A stretch of DNA of 64,000 bases from Bradyrhizobium agreste (lineage in GTDB: Bacteria > Pseudomonadota > Alphaproteobacteria > Rhizobiales > Xanthobacteraceae), in NCBI RefSeq assembly GCF_016031625.1, contig NZ_JACCHP010000003.1, positions 248,001 through 312,000 of the forward strand, read 5' to 3'. This document shows positions 43,120 to 50,906 of this stretch, in pieces; the stretch's first letter is position 1, and each line of letters begins with the position of its first letter. The notes below the pieces were generated by a model. The model did no database searches, had not been told where the DNA came from, and saw only the letters and a program-made list of their open reading frames with translations. The translations under genes and the position numbers were made by a program.

Positions 43120-43177
43120 GCCGTCCGGTTGCGGGAACCCGGCTCCGTGCCTATGCAAACGAAATTGGGAATCGAGA

Positions 43178-43329
43178 ATGCCTTATTTCGTTTGTGCCCG
43201 CGACGGAGCGGCCAGATCATCTTGAAGCGAGACACAAGGGAAGCGGCCGAGAAGAAAGCCGCCGAGCTGCGCGACATGGGCTATTTCGAAGTCGAGATCG
43301 TCGCGAAGGACGACGAGGAGACGGCGTGA
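43178..43329 (+). pseudogene. Small conserved gene with an apparent one-base frameshift
   Basis: From ATG 43178 the reading MPYFVCARDG starts a pattern I recognise from small Bradyrhizobium proteins, but this phase stops after 15 codons. The expected continuation, GQIILKRDTREAAEKKAAEL..., is in another phase from about 43210. One missing base near 43208-43212 would give a continuous 50-residue protein ending at 43329. Alternatively a 66-residue frame from 43129 is used unchanged. A sequencing error cannot be excluded. Confidence 0.45.
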
Positions 43330-43333
43330 GGGA

Positions 43334-43597
43334 TCACGCTTCCCTCAGCACCTTGAAAGCGCTGAGAATGACGAAAGCACCCAGACCATAGATCAGCGCA
43401 TTCACGACCCAGCAAATGGCGATGCCGAGGAAGGTGGATCCTCCGACCGCTCCCCAGAAAAAATACGCTGCGGTGATGCCCGGCCACTCCAGCCAAAGAA
43501 ACGCGAAGTCGGTCAGCGGCTCCAGGACGAGGAGCACCGCCGAGATGAGCGCCCCCACGGCCAATGCGATGACGAGGTGTGTCCTTGCGAAGGGCAT
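43334..43597 (-). CDS. Small membrane protein
   Basis: An 87-residue protein with three hydrophobic helices (about 6-27, 36-58, 62-82). Its ATG 43597 shares a base with the upstream stop (TGATG), so it is coupled to the membrane gene before it. No family recognised. Confidence 0.6.
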   Translation of the reverse strand: MPFARTHLVIALAVGALISAVLLVLEPLTDFAFLWLEWPGITAAYFFWGAVGGSTFLGIAICWVVNALIYGLGAFVILSAFKVLREA

Positions 43598-43797
43598 CAA
43601 AGACCCAGCAGGCCGGCGATCACAGGAATGAGGAAAAAGGCGGCGATCCCGAGAAGCCCGCCCACGACAAAGCGTGCAGCGCAGCTGTGAATCTTCATAT
43701 CGAGCCACGCACAGATGGCCACCGCAGCCTGTCTCAGCCAGCTCCCCACGAGGGCTCTGACGAGATCGAACAGGAATTCTGCAACGAGGGCGGCCAT
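43597..43797 (-). CDS. Small membrane protein
   Basis: A 66-residue protein, hydrophobic at both ends with a Cys-containing centre (AICAWLDMKIHSCAARF) and a C-terminal helix (GGLLGIAAFFLIPVIAGLLGL). First of a two-gene membrane pair with the gene at 43334. Confidence 0.55.
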   Translation of the reverse strand: MAALVAEFLFDLVRALVGSWLRQAAVAICAWLDMKIHSCAARFVVGGLLGIAAFFLIPVIAGLLGL

Positions 43798-43987
43798 GGC
43801 GTTTGGTCGGCGCCACCTCTGGCGGGGTTCACGAGGCCGGTCATCGCGGTGTCTCGATCGGCCAAACGCGGGCCGCTACGATGATGGCACCGCAACGGTT
43901 AGCGAGTCGGCGCCGCAGTCTCTTGCCGCCCTTGCTCTCGTCATTCAATTGAATTACATTGACCTATGGCATTCGGAGGAGGCAGAC

Positions 43988-44296
43988 ATGGCCGCAAATG
44001 CCCTTGTCCAGACACGCATCGACGCCGAAGTCCGTGATCGCGCCTCCGCGGTCCTTGAGAAGATGGGGCTTACGGTATCGGACGCGGTCCGCATCCTGCT
44101 GACCCGGACCGCCAACGAGGGCGCGCTACCGCTCGAACTCCTCACCAACAGCAAGGCTCATGACGTCAGGTTCCGCGCGAAGGTTCTGGAGGCATTGAAC
44201 GATACGCGAGCCGATGTCTCTGACGAACAGGCAGAAGCGCATTTCGCAAAGCGGCGCGCGGCGGCTCGGCGTACTACGGACGAACCGAAGTCGTGA
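43988..44296 (+). CDS. RelB/DinJ-family antitoxin
   Basis: A 102-residue protein whose N-terminus ALVQTRIDAEVRDRASAVLEKMGLTVSDAVRILLTRTANEGALP is a ribbon-helix-helix DNA-binding domain of the RelB/DinJ type. The C-terminal half would wrap the toxin. The frame is intact, with GGAGG seven bases before ATG 43988, and overlaps the toxin start by GTGA, the usual coupling, although the toxin is broken. Confidence 0.88.
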   Translation: MAANALVQTRIDAEVRDRASAVLEKMGLTVSDAVRILLTRTANEGALPLELLTNSKAHDVRFRAKVLEALNDTRADVSDEQAEAHFAKRRAAARRTTDEPKS

Positions 44297-44585
44297 AGCT
44301 CGTCTGGTCCGCCTTCGCGCTGTCGGACCGCGACGGCATCTTCACCACATCATCGCTGAAAATCCTCGCGCAGCCATAGCGCTCGACGAGCGGATCGCTG
44401 CCGCTGCGCATCGACTTGTCGAATTTCCCGAGAATGGGCGCCCTGGCCGTGTGGCCGGCACACGCGAGCTCGTCATTGTCGGCACCCCCTATGTCGCAGC
44501 TTATACCGTAACGTAAACCTCGATCCGGATATTGCGCATCCTGCACGGCGCCCAGAAGTGGCCCGATGAGCTTCCTGCGGATTGA
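44293..44585 (+). pseudogene. RelE/ParE-type toxin, inactivated by a frameshift and a nonsense codon
   Basis: The GTG at 44293 opens VKLVWSAFALSDRDGIFT, a RelE/ParE N-terminus, but this phase stops early. Adding one C near 44343 joins it to HIIAENPRAAIALDERIAAAAHRLVEFPENGRPGRVAGTRELVI...YTVT. There TAA at 44514-44516 interrupts, yet the same phase continues TSIRILRILHGAQKWPDELPAD to a TGA at 44585, where a GAA codon would restore the normal end. Two independent lesions mean the toxin is dead. Confidence 0.8.
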
Positions 44586-44756
44586 GTCTGCAGCAACCGT
44601 CGCGGCTCCATGAATTACAGCGCGTGCCGCTCGCCCGCTGCGCCGCTGGACTGCACCTCCCGAATAACACAAGATGGTTTCAGTGTCCGTGCAGCAGATG
44701 GCCGGCGGCCAACGTGAGTTACGTACGCCGCAATAAAAAAATGGCAGGGAGGAACG

Positions 44757-46388
44757 ATGCAGCGAACAAGAAATGTGGCCCTTGATGGTGCCTTGGCTTG
44801 CCTGGCTCTGGTCGCGGCCATCATGGTCATTGCGATCTCGCCGGCAAGCGCCGACGATTCAGCCAACATAGCACCTGCGCTCAAATGCGCTGACTTGACC
44901 GGCTGGAAGATGCCCGTATCGACGGCAACAATCACCAAGGCCGAGGTGGTGCCGGAGGCGCCGCCTGGGACCGTGCAGCCGTCGCCGCCGGCGCCGGCCT
45001 CCGTATCGGTGGCGCTGCCGCAAAACTGTCGCGCGGATGGCGTGATCGATCAGCGCGTGGGGGTGGAGGGCAAGTCCTATGCGATCGGCTTTGCCGTCGC
45101 CCTGCCTGATCGCTGGAACGGCCGGTTTTTGTTTCAGGGCGGCGGCGGTTTGAACGGCTCGATCCGGCCGCCGCTGGGTTACCAGGCGGCCGGCGAGGTG
45201 CCGGCGCTGGCGCGCGGCTTTGCCGTGGTCTCGACCGATAGCGGTCATCAGGGCGCGGTGTTCGATGCCTCCTTCCTGAAGGATCAGGAAGCCGCGCTCA
45301 ACTTCGCCACTGCATCCGTCGGCAAGGTGACGATGGCCGCCAAGGCGATCGTCGCGCATTATTATGGCCAGCCCGCAAAACGGTCCTATTTCACGGGGTG
45401 CTCGACCGGAGGCCGCGAAGGCATGCTGGCGTCGGCGCGCTATCCCGAACAATTCGACGGCATCGTCGCCGGCGCGCCTGCGATGCGCACCGGCAACTCC
45501 AATATCGGTCTCGCCTGGGCCAACGCTGCCTTCAGCCAGATCGCGCCGAAAGATGCGTCCGGCAAGCCGGAGCCCGCCAAGACTTTTTCCGCGGGCGAGC
45601 GCAAGCTGATCACGAACGCGATCCTCGACGCCTGCGACGCCACAGACGGCGTCAAGGATGGCTTGATCTTCGACGGCAAGGCCTGTCAATTCGATCCCGC
45701 GGTCCTCACCTGCAAGGGCGACAAGACGGATGACAAGACGGATTCTTGCCTGGCGCCGCCGCAGGTAGATGCCCTGAAGAAAGCTTTTGCCGGACCGAAG
45801 AATTCACGCGGCACGCAGGTCTATCCGCCGTTCCCCTGGGACAGCGGCGTGGCAGCCGAAGGCGTTGCCATTCCCGGCATTCTGACCACTGGCGCGCGCA
45901 GTCCGGTCGGACCTCCTGTTTGGCAAAGCATCGACGTCGATCAGCTCGAAGACCGGGTCAACGCCAGCGGGATGGATCGCCTCACCAACACCGCCTACTG
46001 GACCAACCTTTCGAGCTATTTCGGCCGTGGCGGCAAGATGCTGTTCTACCACGGTGTGAGCGATCCCTGGTTCTCGGCGTTCGACACCGTGAATTACTAC
46101 GAGCGCATGGCGGCGGATTCCGGCGGCATGGAATTGGTGCGGGAGAAATCGAGCCGGGCCTTCCTGGTGCCCGGCATGGGTCACTGCTCGAGCGGCGCAA
46201 CGCTCGATCGTTTCGATCTCCTCAGCGCGGTCGTGGACTGGGTGGAAGACGGCAAGGCGCCCGATCTGGTGGTCGCGACAGGACCAGCCTTTCCCGGCCG
46301 CAGTCGGCCGCTTTGCGCCTATCCGCAACGTGCGCAGTACAAGGGCCAAGGCGATCCGGAGAGCGCGGCGAGTTTTGAGTGCAAGTAG
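44757..46388 (+). CDS. Tannase/feruloyl esterase family hydrolase
   Basis: A 543-residue secreted alpha/beta hydrolase. Residues 1-32 are a signal peptide (...ISPASA). The family's CS-D-HC motif is present: C215-S216 in FTGCSTGGREG, Asp in HGVSDPWF (~440) and His-Cys in GMGHCSSG (~470), the two cysteines bridging next to the catalytic triad. DACDATDGVKDGLI is the lid-domain calcium site. It hydrolyses ester bonds of plant phenolics such as feruloyl sugars or gallates in the periplasm or outside. GGGAGGAAC precedes ATG 44757. It is monocistronic; the exact ester is not predictable. Confidence 0.9.
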   Translation: MQRTRNVALDGALACLALVAAIMVIAISPASADDSANIAPALKCADLTGWKMPVSTATITKAEVVPEAPPGTVQPSPPAPASVSVALPQNCRADGVIDQRVGVEGKSYAIGFAVALPDRWNGRFLFQGGGGLNGSIRPPLGYQAAGEVPALARGFAVVSTDSGHQGAVFDASFLKDQEAALNFATASVGKVTMAAKAIVAHYYGQPAKRSYFTGCSTGGREGMLASARYPEQFDGIVAGAPAMRTGNSNIGLAWANAAFSQIAPKDASGKPEPAKTFSAGERKLITNAILDACDATDGVKDGLIFDGKACQFDPAVLTCKGDKTDDKTDSCLAPPQVDALKKAFAGPKNSRGTQVYPPFPWDSGVAAEGVAIPGILTTGARSPVGPPVWQSIDVDQLEDRVNASGMDRLTNTAYWTNLSSYFGRGGKMLFYHGVSDPWFSAFDTVNYYERMAADSGGMELVREKSSRAFLVPGMGHCSSGATLDRFDLLSAVVDWVEDGKAPDLVVATGPAFPGRSRPLCAYPQRAQYKGQGDPESAASFECK

Positions 46389-46499
46389 GGGAGATGTGCG
46401 CGGTCAAATGCGAACCATAGAACGCGATGCCAAGGATTGGCGCACGTGGCAGGACCATGACAATGCAAGCAAGCTCTCAGAACGTCGCGCATCGAGCTA

Positions 46500-46574
46500 C
46501 GGTGACAGTGCACTCAACGCATCTTGCAGAGACTTCGAATAGTGGGCGGTGGAAAATTGAGTGCACTGTCACCG
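46500..46574. repeat. 18-bp inverted repeats flanking a short spacer
   Basis: CGGTGACAGTGCACTCAA at 46500-46517 and its exact complement at 46557-46574, 39 bases apart. The same motif recurs at 47291-47321 and 48342-48359. The right copy is followed by AAATTCC, as at 47291. It marks the left side of the 46.4-49.7 kb islet. Confidence 0.8.
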
Positions 46575-46660
46575 AAATTCCCAGGCCGTGATCGACGCCG
46601 GGGTGGATGCGGCTGAACTCGAAGGCTACACGTGGGGCTGGGGGCAGGAAGAAGAGTTGG

Positions 46661-47164
46661 TCAAGCGGGTCTGCCGGGCAATGGTGGCAGCGGCGTCATC
46701 GGGAAAATGCCCCCATTCGAGCGGTTCATAAGTTTCCAGTGGATGTGTCGAGTGACTTTCCCTGCATATATGAGCCTTGGCATTACGCCGGTCACTTCAG
46801 GGACGGTCATTTCCTTTAGTTTCCAGTGGGACCAAAACGAAGGAGCTCCATTCTCGTCCTGAAGGACTCTGCCGTGAGCAAGCATATTTCGTGCTTTTTG
46901 AACGTGAGCCATCGCCCAGCGCAGTTCCTTCACGAGATGAACGATTTCTTGGTCTGTTTCGGATCGCGAGGCGATCTTTATCTCTTGTAGTTTGGCGCTA
47001 AGAGTCTCTCCCGCGAGTCCCTTAGTTGGGCCTGCTTTTGTTGCTTCCGCTCGGAAGGACATGAGGACATCGTCAACCTGGTTTTCGAGGATGGCGCAAT
47101 ATACTATGAGCAAGCCCAATGACTGGAGTTCTTCTGCAGAAAATCCGAAGGTCGGGTAGTTCAT
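46661..47164 (-). CDS. Hypothetical protein with RX4H (HEPN-like) motif
   Basis: A 167-residue, mostly helical soluble protein. VKELRWAMAHVQKARNMLAHGRVL has R92-N-M-L-A-H97, the RX4-6H signature of HEPN ribonuclease domains, preceded by long helices (SLGLLIVYCAILENQVDDVLMSF) that fit the four-helix HEPN bundle. HEPN proteins occur in toxin-antitoxin, abortive-infection and CRISPR systems, but a motif alone does not prove RNase activity. The C-terminal ~60 residues are Trp-rich and not recognised. ATG 47164 is chosen over a TTG upstream. It is less GC-rich than the flanks. Confidence 0.55.
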   Translation of the reverse strand: MNYPTFGFSAEELQSLGLLIVYCAILENQVDDVLMSFRAEATKAGPTKGLAGETLSAKLQEIKIASRSETDQEIVHLVKELRWAMAHVQKARNMLAHGRVLQDENGAPSFWSHWKLKEMTVPEVTGVMPRLIYAGKVTRHIHWKLMNRSNGGIFPMTPLPPLPGRPA

Positions 47165-47173
47165 GACCAAATC

Positions 47174-47324
47174 GCCCCAGATAAATACAGCGATCGAGAA
47201 GCCCAAGAGCGTTTCGAGGCTGCGCTACGTGGCGCGCTCAAGACGCCAGCGAAGCCATTGAAGGAAAAGCCGAAGAAGCGACCCGCGATTACGGTGACAG
47301 TGCACTGTGCACTGTCACCGTAAA
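47174..47324 (+). pseudogene. C-terminal fragment of an unknown gene
   Basis: A plus-strand frame reads DREAQERFEAALRGALKTPAKPLKEKPKKRP before running into the GTGCAC palindrome and a stop. The basic AQxRFEAALRGA...KPxK tail is familiar from small rhizobial proteins near mobile elements. It has no start and looks like a remnant. Confidence 0.4.
47291..47321. repeat. GTGCAC palindrome, compact copy
   Basis: ACGGTGACAGTGCAC and its complement GTGCACTGTCACCGT joined by a single base. It is the collapsed form of the repeat at 46500-46574. Confidence 0.85.
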
Positions 47325-47517
47325 TTCCAAAGCTGATTGCTTGAGCATAGGACTATCTGACGCCGAAAAGCTTGTTGCAACGCCAACAAAGAAACCCATG
47401 AGGACTTTCGCCGTATCGATGGCGAAGGTTAGGCGGCGAGCGTGATTGGAGAACAGGATCATCCCGTCTCGGCGCTTGGCCCAGTATATGGAGTCCAACA
47501 GGAGGGCCAAGCAAGAG

Positions 47518-48042
47518 TTAGCTTCGTTCCGACTTGGCTTTCGCCAGCTCTCTTGCGCTTCGAGACATCGGTATCGGATCAATCAGATGCCTTTCATGTT
47601 TCTCGATTTTGCGCCACTTGAGGCCACCACGTTCATCGAAGCCTGTGCTTACAAATCCAAGCGCGCTCGCCGTTGAGTTATTTGCGCTGAACAAGCGATT
47701 GAGATTGCCTTCAAAAACATCTGCTGAATCCTGCAATTTTTCGCGCGGAGCCACGCCTGCGATCTCTTTCTTCAGTTTTTCAAACCCGGCCTTCGCTTCG
47801 GCAACCTCCTTAGTCGCCGCGTCGGCCCTGTCTTTCGCGAAGTTGAGCCGTTGGTCCAAAACCTCAACCTTACCCTTGAGTTCGGCGATTTCGCCTTCGG
47901 ACAACTTTCCACCGAGCCACCACGCAAACCACACGATTCCCGCGAAAGCGGCCACCAGTATCGGTGCGGCCCAGTTGAAAAATGCAGGTGCGGCCAGATA
48001 CAGCTCGCCCGCTTTTGTAAGAAAGTCTTTGAATGCGTCCAT
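47518..48042 (-). CDS. Membrane-anchored coiled-coil protein, hypothetical
   Basis: A 174-residue protein: residues ~22-45 form a transmembrane helix (FNWAAPILVAAFAGIVWFAWWLGG), ~48-105 a Glu/Lys/Ala coiled coil (EIAELKGKVEVLDQRLNFAKDRADAATKEVAEAKAGFEKLKKEI), then a polar domain. No family recognised. ATG 48042 (MDAFKDFL) is used; a start 14 codons upstream is possible. It sits in the islet on the same strand as its neighbours. Confidence 0.6.
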   Translation of the reverse strand: MDAFKDFLTKAGELYLAAPAFFNWAAPILVAAFAGIVWFAWWLGGKLSEGEIAELKGKVEVLDQRLNFAKDRADAATKEVAEAKAGFEKLKKEIAGVAPREKLQDSADVFEGNLNRLFSANNSTASALGFVSTGFDERGGLKWRKIEKHERHLIDPIPMSRSARELAKAKSERS

Positions 48043-48094
48043 ATCCACCCGCCCCGCAGGAAATATCTTCCCTACTACCACCAATTGAATGTAG

Positions 48095-48155
48095 GTTGTT
48101 CAAAAAATGCTCCCGATTACCCGTTGCGGCTTCCGCATATTAGTCGATCGAGGCC
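48095..48155 (-). pseudogene. Remnant of the gene family at 42375
   Basis: Read on the minus strand it gives ASID-stop-YAEAATGNREHFLNN, matching AIDQYAEAATGNREYFLNK of the 42375 protein with the Gln codon changed to TAA. Similarity stops abruptly on both sides. Confidence 0.75.
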
Positions 48156-48341
48156 GCCCGTCCTTCGGACCTATTTGGGGAACCCACCCATCCCGCTTGC
48201 TGCACATCGACAGTGTTTTCCGAGATAGACAAAGGGCGACGACAGGCAGTGTGCTTGAGGCCGTGACATAGCGCCCCACAAAGCAGAAAGGCATGCCACT
48301 TTGCAGTGACGGGTATTCAACTCGCAAACTGCGGCTTGAGG

Positions 48342-48359
48342 TTGAGTGCACTGTCACCG
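48342..48359. repeat. Solitary GTGCAC repeat arm
   Basis: TTGAGTGCACTGTCACCG, identical to the right arm at 46557-46574, without a nearby partner. Confidence 0.8.
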
Positions 48360-48455
48360 AAGGAGGCGAAAAGATCCGAACGACCAGCACGCCCAAAGCG
48401 GGAAACGCACCGGGCCCAAGGGAGAGCCGCCGAACGACAACCAGCCGAGGGCGGT

Positions 48456-49388
48456 CTAAAACAAGAGAAGGTCTTGTCCCTCGGGTGGCTCAGCGGGCTC
48501 AAAAATGGACTCGTTGAAAAACTTGAGAACGTTGGTGCGCTTTTGCGCCGTCCAGCCGTCGTAGAAAGTGGGCGACAGCACGAAGTTCTCCACTCGCTGG
48601 AGAATGAGATGAGACAAAGCTTTCTTATTATCCGCGCCCTCAAATACTTTAGGCAGCTTGGCCTTGATCTCGGCCTTGTGCTCTTGAGGATAAGAGAGGA
48701 TGGCGACCGTGTTTGTCGCATCCAACGGGACCACGTTGAACAGCGGCCCGATGATGTCTTCGTTCTCATCGAAGGCGACCGAGAAAAACGATGACACCGC
48801 CACCGTGGGTGCCTGGTCTTTCAATTCGATCGCGTAGTGCCCGAGCTGCAGCTTGTCGTGAAAGTGCTTCTCGCGATAGCGGAACACTCGCCACGCCTTT
48901 GTGAAGAACACCACCGCAGCGAGCCCGGGACCGTCAGGTTGCCCCTTCTTGGTGATTCCCTTCTCCACATTTTCGATGTGAGCGATTTGAAACCGAAACG
49001 CAGCCTCCAGGCACGTATGCAGCTCCCGCATCAACGATCGATAGGCGAGCTGATAGAGTTGGTAGAAATTTTTGACGTCTAAGGGCTCGGTATCAATGAG
49101 ATTAAAAAGTTCGGTATCGTGCTTGCTGCAAAGCCCCGTGAACGTGGAGGCGTTGTTTCTCCCGATCAAGCCGAACTCAAATTCTGGATGCTCACCCCCC
49201 TTGATCTTTCCCAACGGGGTTCGGACGTGGTTGTCCTTTTGTAGTAGATCCAGAACCTTCGCGTTCTGAATCGAATGCGCTCTAATAGGCTCGCGCTCGC
49301 AGTCGAAAGCGCCGTGGAGGCACTTGCTATAGTCCTTCTTTTGAAGATCGAAGAAAGCTGCAGTTTTTTTGCCGTCCTTCTTTGCCAT
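48456..49388 (-). CDS. Uncharacterised Cys/His-motif protein
   Basis: A 310-residue soluble protein. Its N-terminal ~110 residues have KCLHGAFDCEREPIRAHSIQ, then FTGLCSKHDTELF; the C...AHSI(Q/S)...F.G.C..HD..LF pattern recurs in uncharacterised proteins I associate with accessory and defence regions, and looks like a degenerate HNH or zinc site. The remaining ~200 residues are mixed helix/strand without motif. ATG 49388 (MAKKDGKK) is chosen. It follows the small membrane gene at 49422 by 33 bases and is probably co-transcribed. Confidence 0.6.
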   Translation of the reverse strand: MAKKDGKKTAAFFDLQKKDYSKCLHGAFDCEREPIRAHSIQNAKVLDLLQKDNHVRTPLGKIKGGEHPEFEFGLIGRNNASTFTGLCSKHDTELFNLIDTEPLDVKNFYQLYQLAYRSLMRELHTCLEAAFRFQIAHIENVEKGITKKGQPDGPGLAAVVFFTKAWRVFRYREKHFHDKLQLGHYAIELKDQAPTVAVSSFFSVAFDENEDIIGPLFNVVPLDATNTVAILSYPQEHKAEIKAKLPKVFEGADNKKALSHLILQRVENFVLSPTFYDGWTAQKRTNVLKFFNESIFEPAEPPEGQDLLLF

Positions 49389-49421
49389 AGCGCCCCCCAA
49401 ATAGGGGCATGCTACCACAGG

Positions 49422-49640
49422 TTACGGCAGCTTGAGGGCAGCAATCACTAAGCCTGTCACTGCGAATGCTGCACTGAAGCACCACTGCCAATGCTTGAGG
49501 TAAAACTCGGATACCCGATGTGCGGCCTTCGACGTCCAGTGGCGCTCGTACCGCCCCTGAGTGAAGAAGATTGCGGCGCCCGTGTCATTCTCCGGCGGCA
49601 CATACCGCCCTTCCCACCAGCGTTTCAAAAGGTCTTTCAT
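49422..49640 (-). CDS. Small membrane protein
   Basis: A 72-residue protein: a soluble N-terminal part LLKRWWEGRYVPPENDTGAAIFFTQGRYERHWTS, one amphipathic helix, and a C-terminal transmembrane helix. The LKRWWEGxYVPPEND motif is one I recognise in small Bradyrhizobium proteins. ATG 49640 has CGGAGAT nearby; the extension to 49736 is less likely. Confidence 0.6.
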   Translation of the reverse strand: MKDLLKRWWEGRYVPPENDTGAAIFFTQGRYERHWTSKAAHRVSEFYLKHWQWCFSAAFAVTGLVIAALKLP

Positions 49641-50041
49641 GCGAATCTCCGTGTGGTCACCACCTCCACGGATACCGAGTTGAATTTGAATGGTCAGGTT
49701 TTTGACCGGACTATCCGAGTTATTCGACCTATTCACAGCTAATAGCGCGGCCTAGTTACCCCAAGCCGTCCACAGGCCGGGGGCTTGCGTTTACCCAACG
49801 CCTCAGCTCTCGGCGCTATGCACACCCTCCGCCCGAGGGCTTAAGAGGGGTGCGGCCACAGATGCGGGCGATGCTGCCGATACCGAGGACGGGCGCCTAC
49901 ACCATCCCCAGAACAAACCAAGGTGAAGCCGCACGTAATCCGCACGCATGGCAGTGCCCCGATGCGGATTTTACTGCTATTTTGCTCCCTACTGCCATCA
50001 AGGGCGCAATGTCCTGGAACGTTCTCAAGGAGATAAGAAAA
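49641..50041. other. Intergenic right flank of the islet
   Basis: About 400 bases. It contains GCCGGGGGCTTGC-type short hairpins but no supported gene, tRNA or att-like direct repeat matched to the left flank by eye. Confidence 0.35.
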
Positions 50042-50494
50042 ATGCGATACCTCCACACCATGCTGCGCGTGCGCAATCTCGATGTCGCGCTGAAGTTCTA
50101 CCAGGATGCGCTGGGGCTGAAGGAGGTGCGGCGGATCGAGAACGAGAAGGGGCGGTTCACGCTGGTGTTCCTGTGCTCGGCGGACGATCTCGAGGGCCTG
50201 AAGAAACAGCCGCCGACGCGCGGGGCGCCGCTGGTCGAGCTCACCTATAATTGGGACGAGGAGACGTATGGCGAGGACCGCTTCTTCGGCCATCTCGCCT
50301 ATGAGGTCGACGACATCTACGCCACCTGCGAAAAGCTGATGAAGGCGGGCGTCACCATCAACCGTCCGCCGCGCGACGGCAACATGGCCTTCGTGCGCTC
50401 GCCCGACCTGCACTCGATCGAGCTGTTGCAGAAGGGCGATCCGAAGCCGCCGCAGGAGCCCTGGGCCTCGATGCCCAATACCGGCCATTGGTAG
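50042..50494 (+). CDS. gloA: Lactoylglutathione lyase (glyoxalase I)
   Basis: A 150-residue VOC-fold metalloenzyme: MRYLHTMLRVRNLDVALKFYQDALGLKEVRR..., FGHLAYEVDDIYATCEKL, and DPDLHSIELL-like (SPDLHSIELLQK), supplying the metal His/Glu residues. It isomerises the hemithioacetal of methylglyoxal and glutathione. AAGGAGA lies seven bases before ATG 50042; the longer upstream frame is rejected. Confidence 0.92.
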   Translation: MRYLHTMLRVRNLDVALKFYQDALGLKEVRRIENEKGRFTLVFLCSADDLEGLKKQPPTRGAPLVELTYNWDEETYGEDRFFGHLAYEVDDIYATCEKLMKAGVTINRPPRDGNMAFVRSPDLHSIELLQKGDPKPPQEPWASMPNTGHW

Positions 50495-50566
50495 GCCCAT
50501 TCGCGCAGGAACAAGCACCAGCTGCCCGCGTTCACCCTCCAGTGATGCGATTGGAGGAGGAATGCG

Positions 50567-50647
50567 ATGGCGAGAGGGCTGTTGCTGTGGATGCTTGGCG
50601 TGCCGATCCCGGTGATCATTCTGTTGTGGCTGTTCTTCGGCCGCTGA
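50567..50647 (+). CDS. 26-residue hydrophobic membrane peptide
   Basis: MARGLLLWMLGVPIPVIILL followed by WLFFGR: one membrane helix with basic ends, very typical of tiny Rhizobiales membrane peptides. GGAGGAGG precedes the start and a terminator follows at 50671. Confidence 0.7.
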   Translation: MARGLLLWMLGVPIPVIILLWLFFGR

Positions 50648-50670
50648 GCGTCAGTTTGAACTTTGCAATG

Positions 50671-50697
50671 AAAGCTCCGCCGCGTGTGGAGCTTTTT
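50671..50697 (+). terminator. Rho-independent terminator
   Basis: AAAGCTCC pairs with GGAGCTTT over a nine-base loop, followed by a T run. It ends the gloA/small-peptide transcript. Confidence 0.8.
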
Positions 50698-50768
50698 GCA
50701 TGACGGGCGCGATGCAATCGCGCATCGCTCGGCACGCCGAATTCCGCTATCACCCCGAAGGTGGATTT

Positions 50769-50875
50769 GTAGCCCGCATGGAGCGCAGCGAAATGCGGGG
50801 ACACCGGCCCCGGATTGCGCGGAGCCTGTCATCGGGCGGCGCTTCGCGCCGACCCGTTGGCTCCATCCAGGCTAC
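50769..50875. repeat. Dispersed palindromic repeat
   Basis: GTAGCCCGCATGGAGCGCAG at the left and CTCCATCCAGGCTAC at the right are inverted arms, with GGCGCTTCGCGCC hairpin inside. A fourth Bradyrhizobium-type family, upstream of the GST gene. Confidence 0.75.
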
Positions 50876-50906
50876 GACACCGGACAACACCGCGGGGAGA
50901 CGCTTC

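Larger units (their letters stand above)
48043..48455. other. Intergenic stretch with gene remnant and repeat
   Basis: About 410 bases holding the pseudogene fragment at 48095-48155 and a single GTGCAC arm at 48342-48359. No intact gene is supported. Confidence 0.5.

Noticed and set aside
47289..47582. 97-codon minus-strand frame with a hydrophobic stretch
   Set aside because: It overlaps the 47518 gene by 65 bases, ends inside the GTGCAC palindrome and has no start signal; it might be a truncated gene but support is too weak.
46389..49740. Integrated prophage or complete insertion sequence
   Set aside because: No integrase, transposase, tRNA-end duplication or terminal repeat pair bounding the segment could be found by eye.
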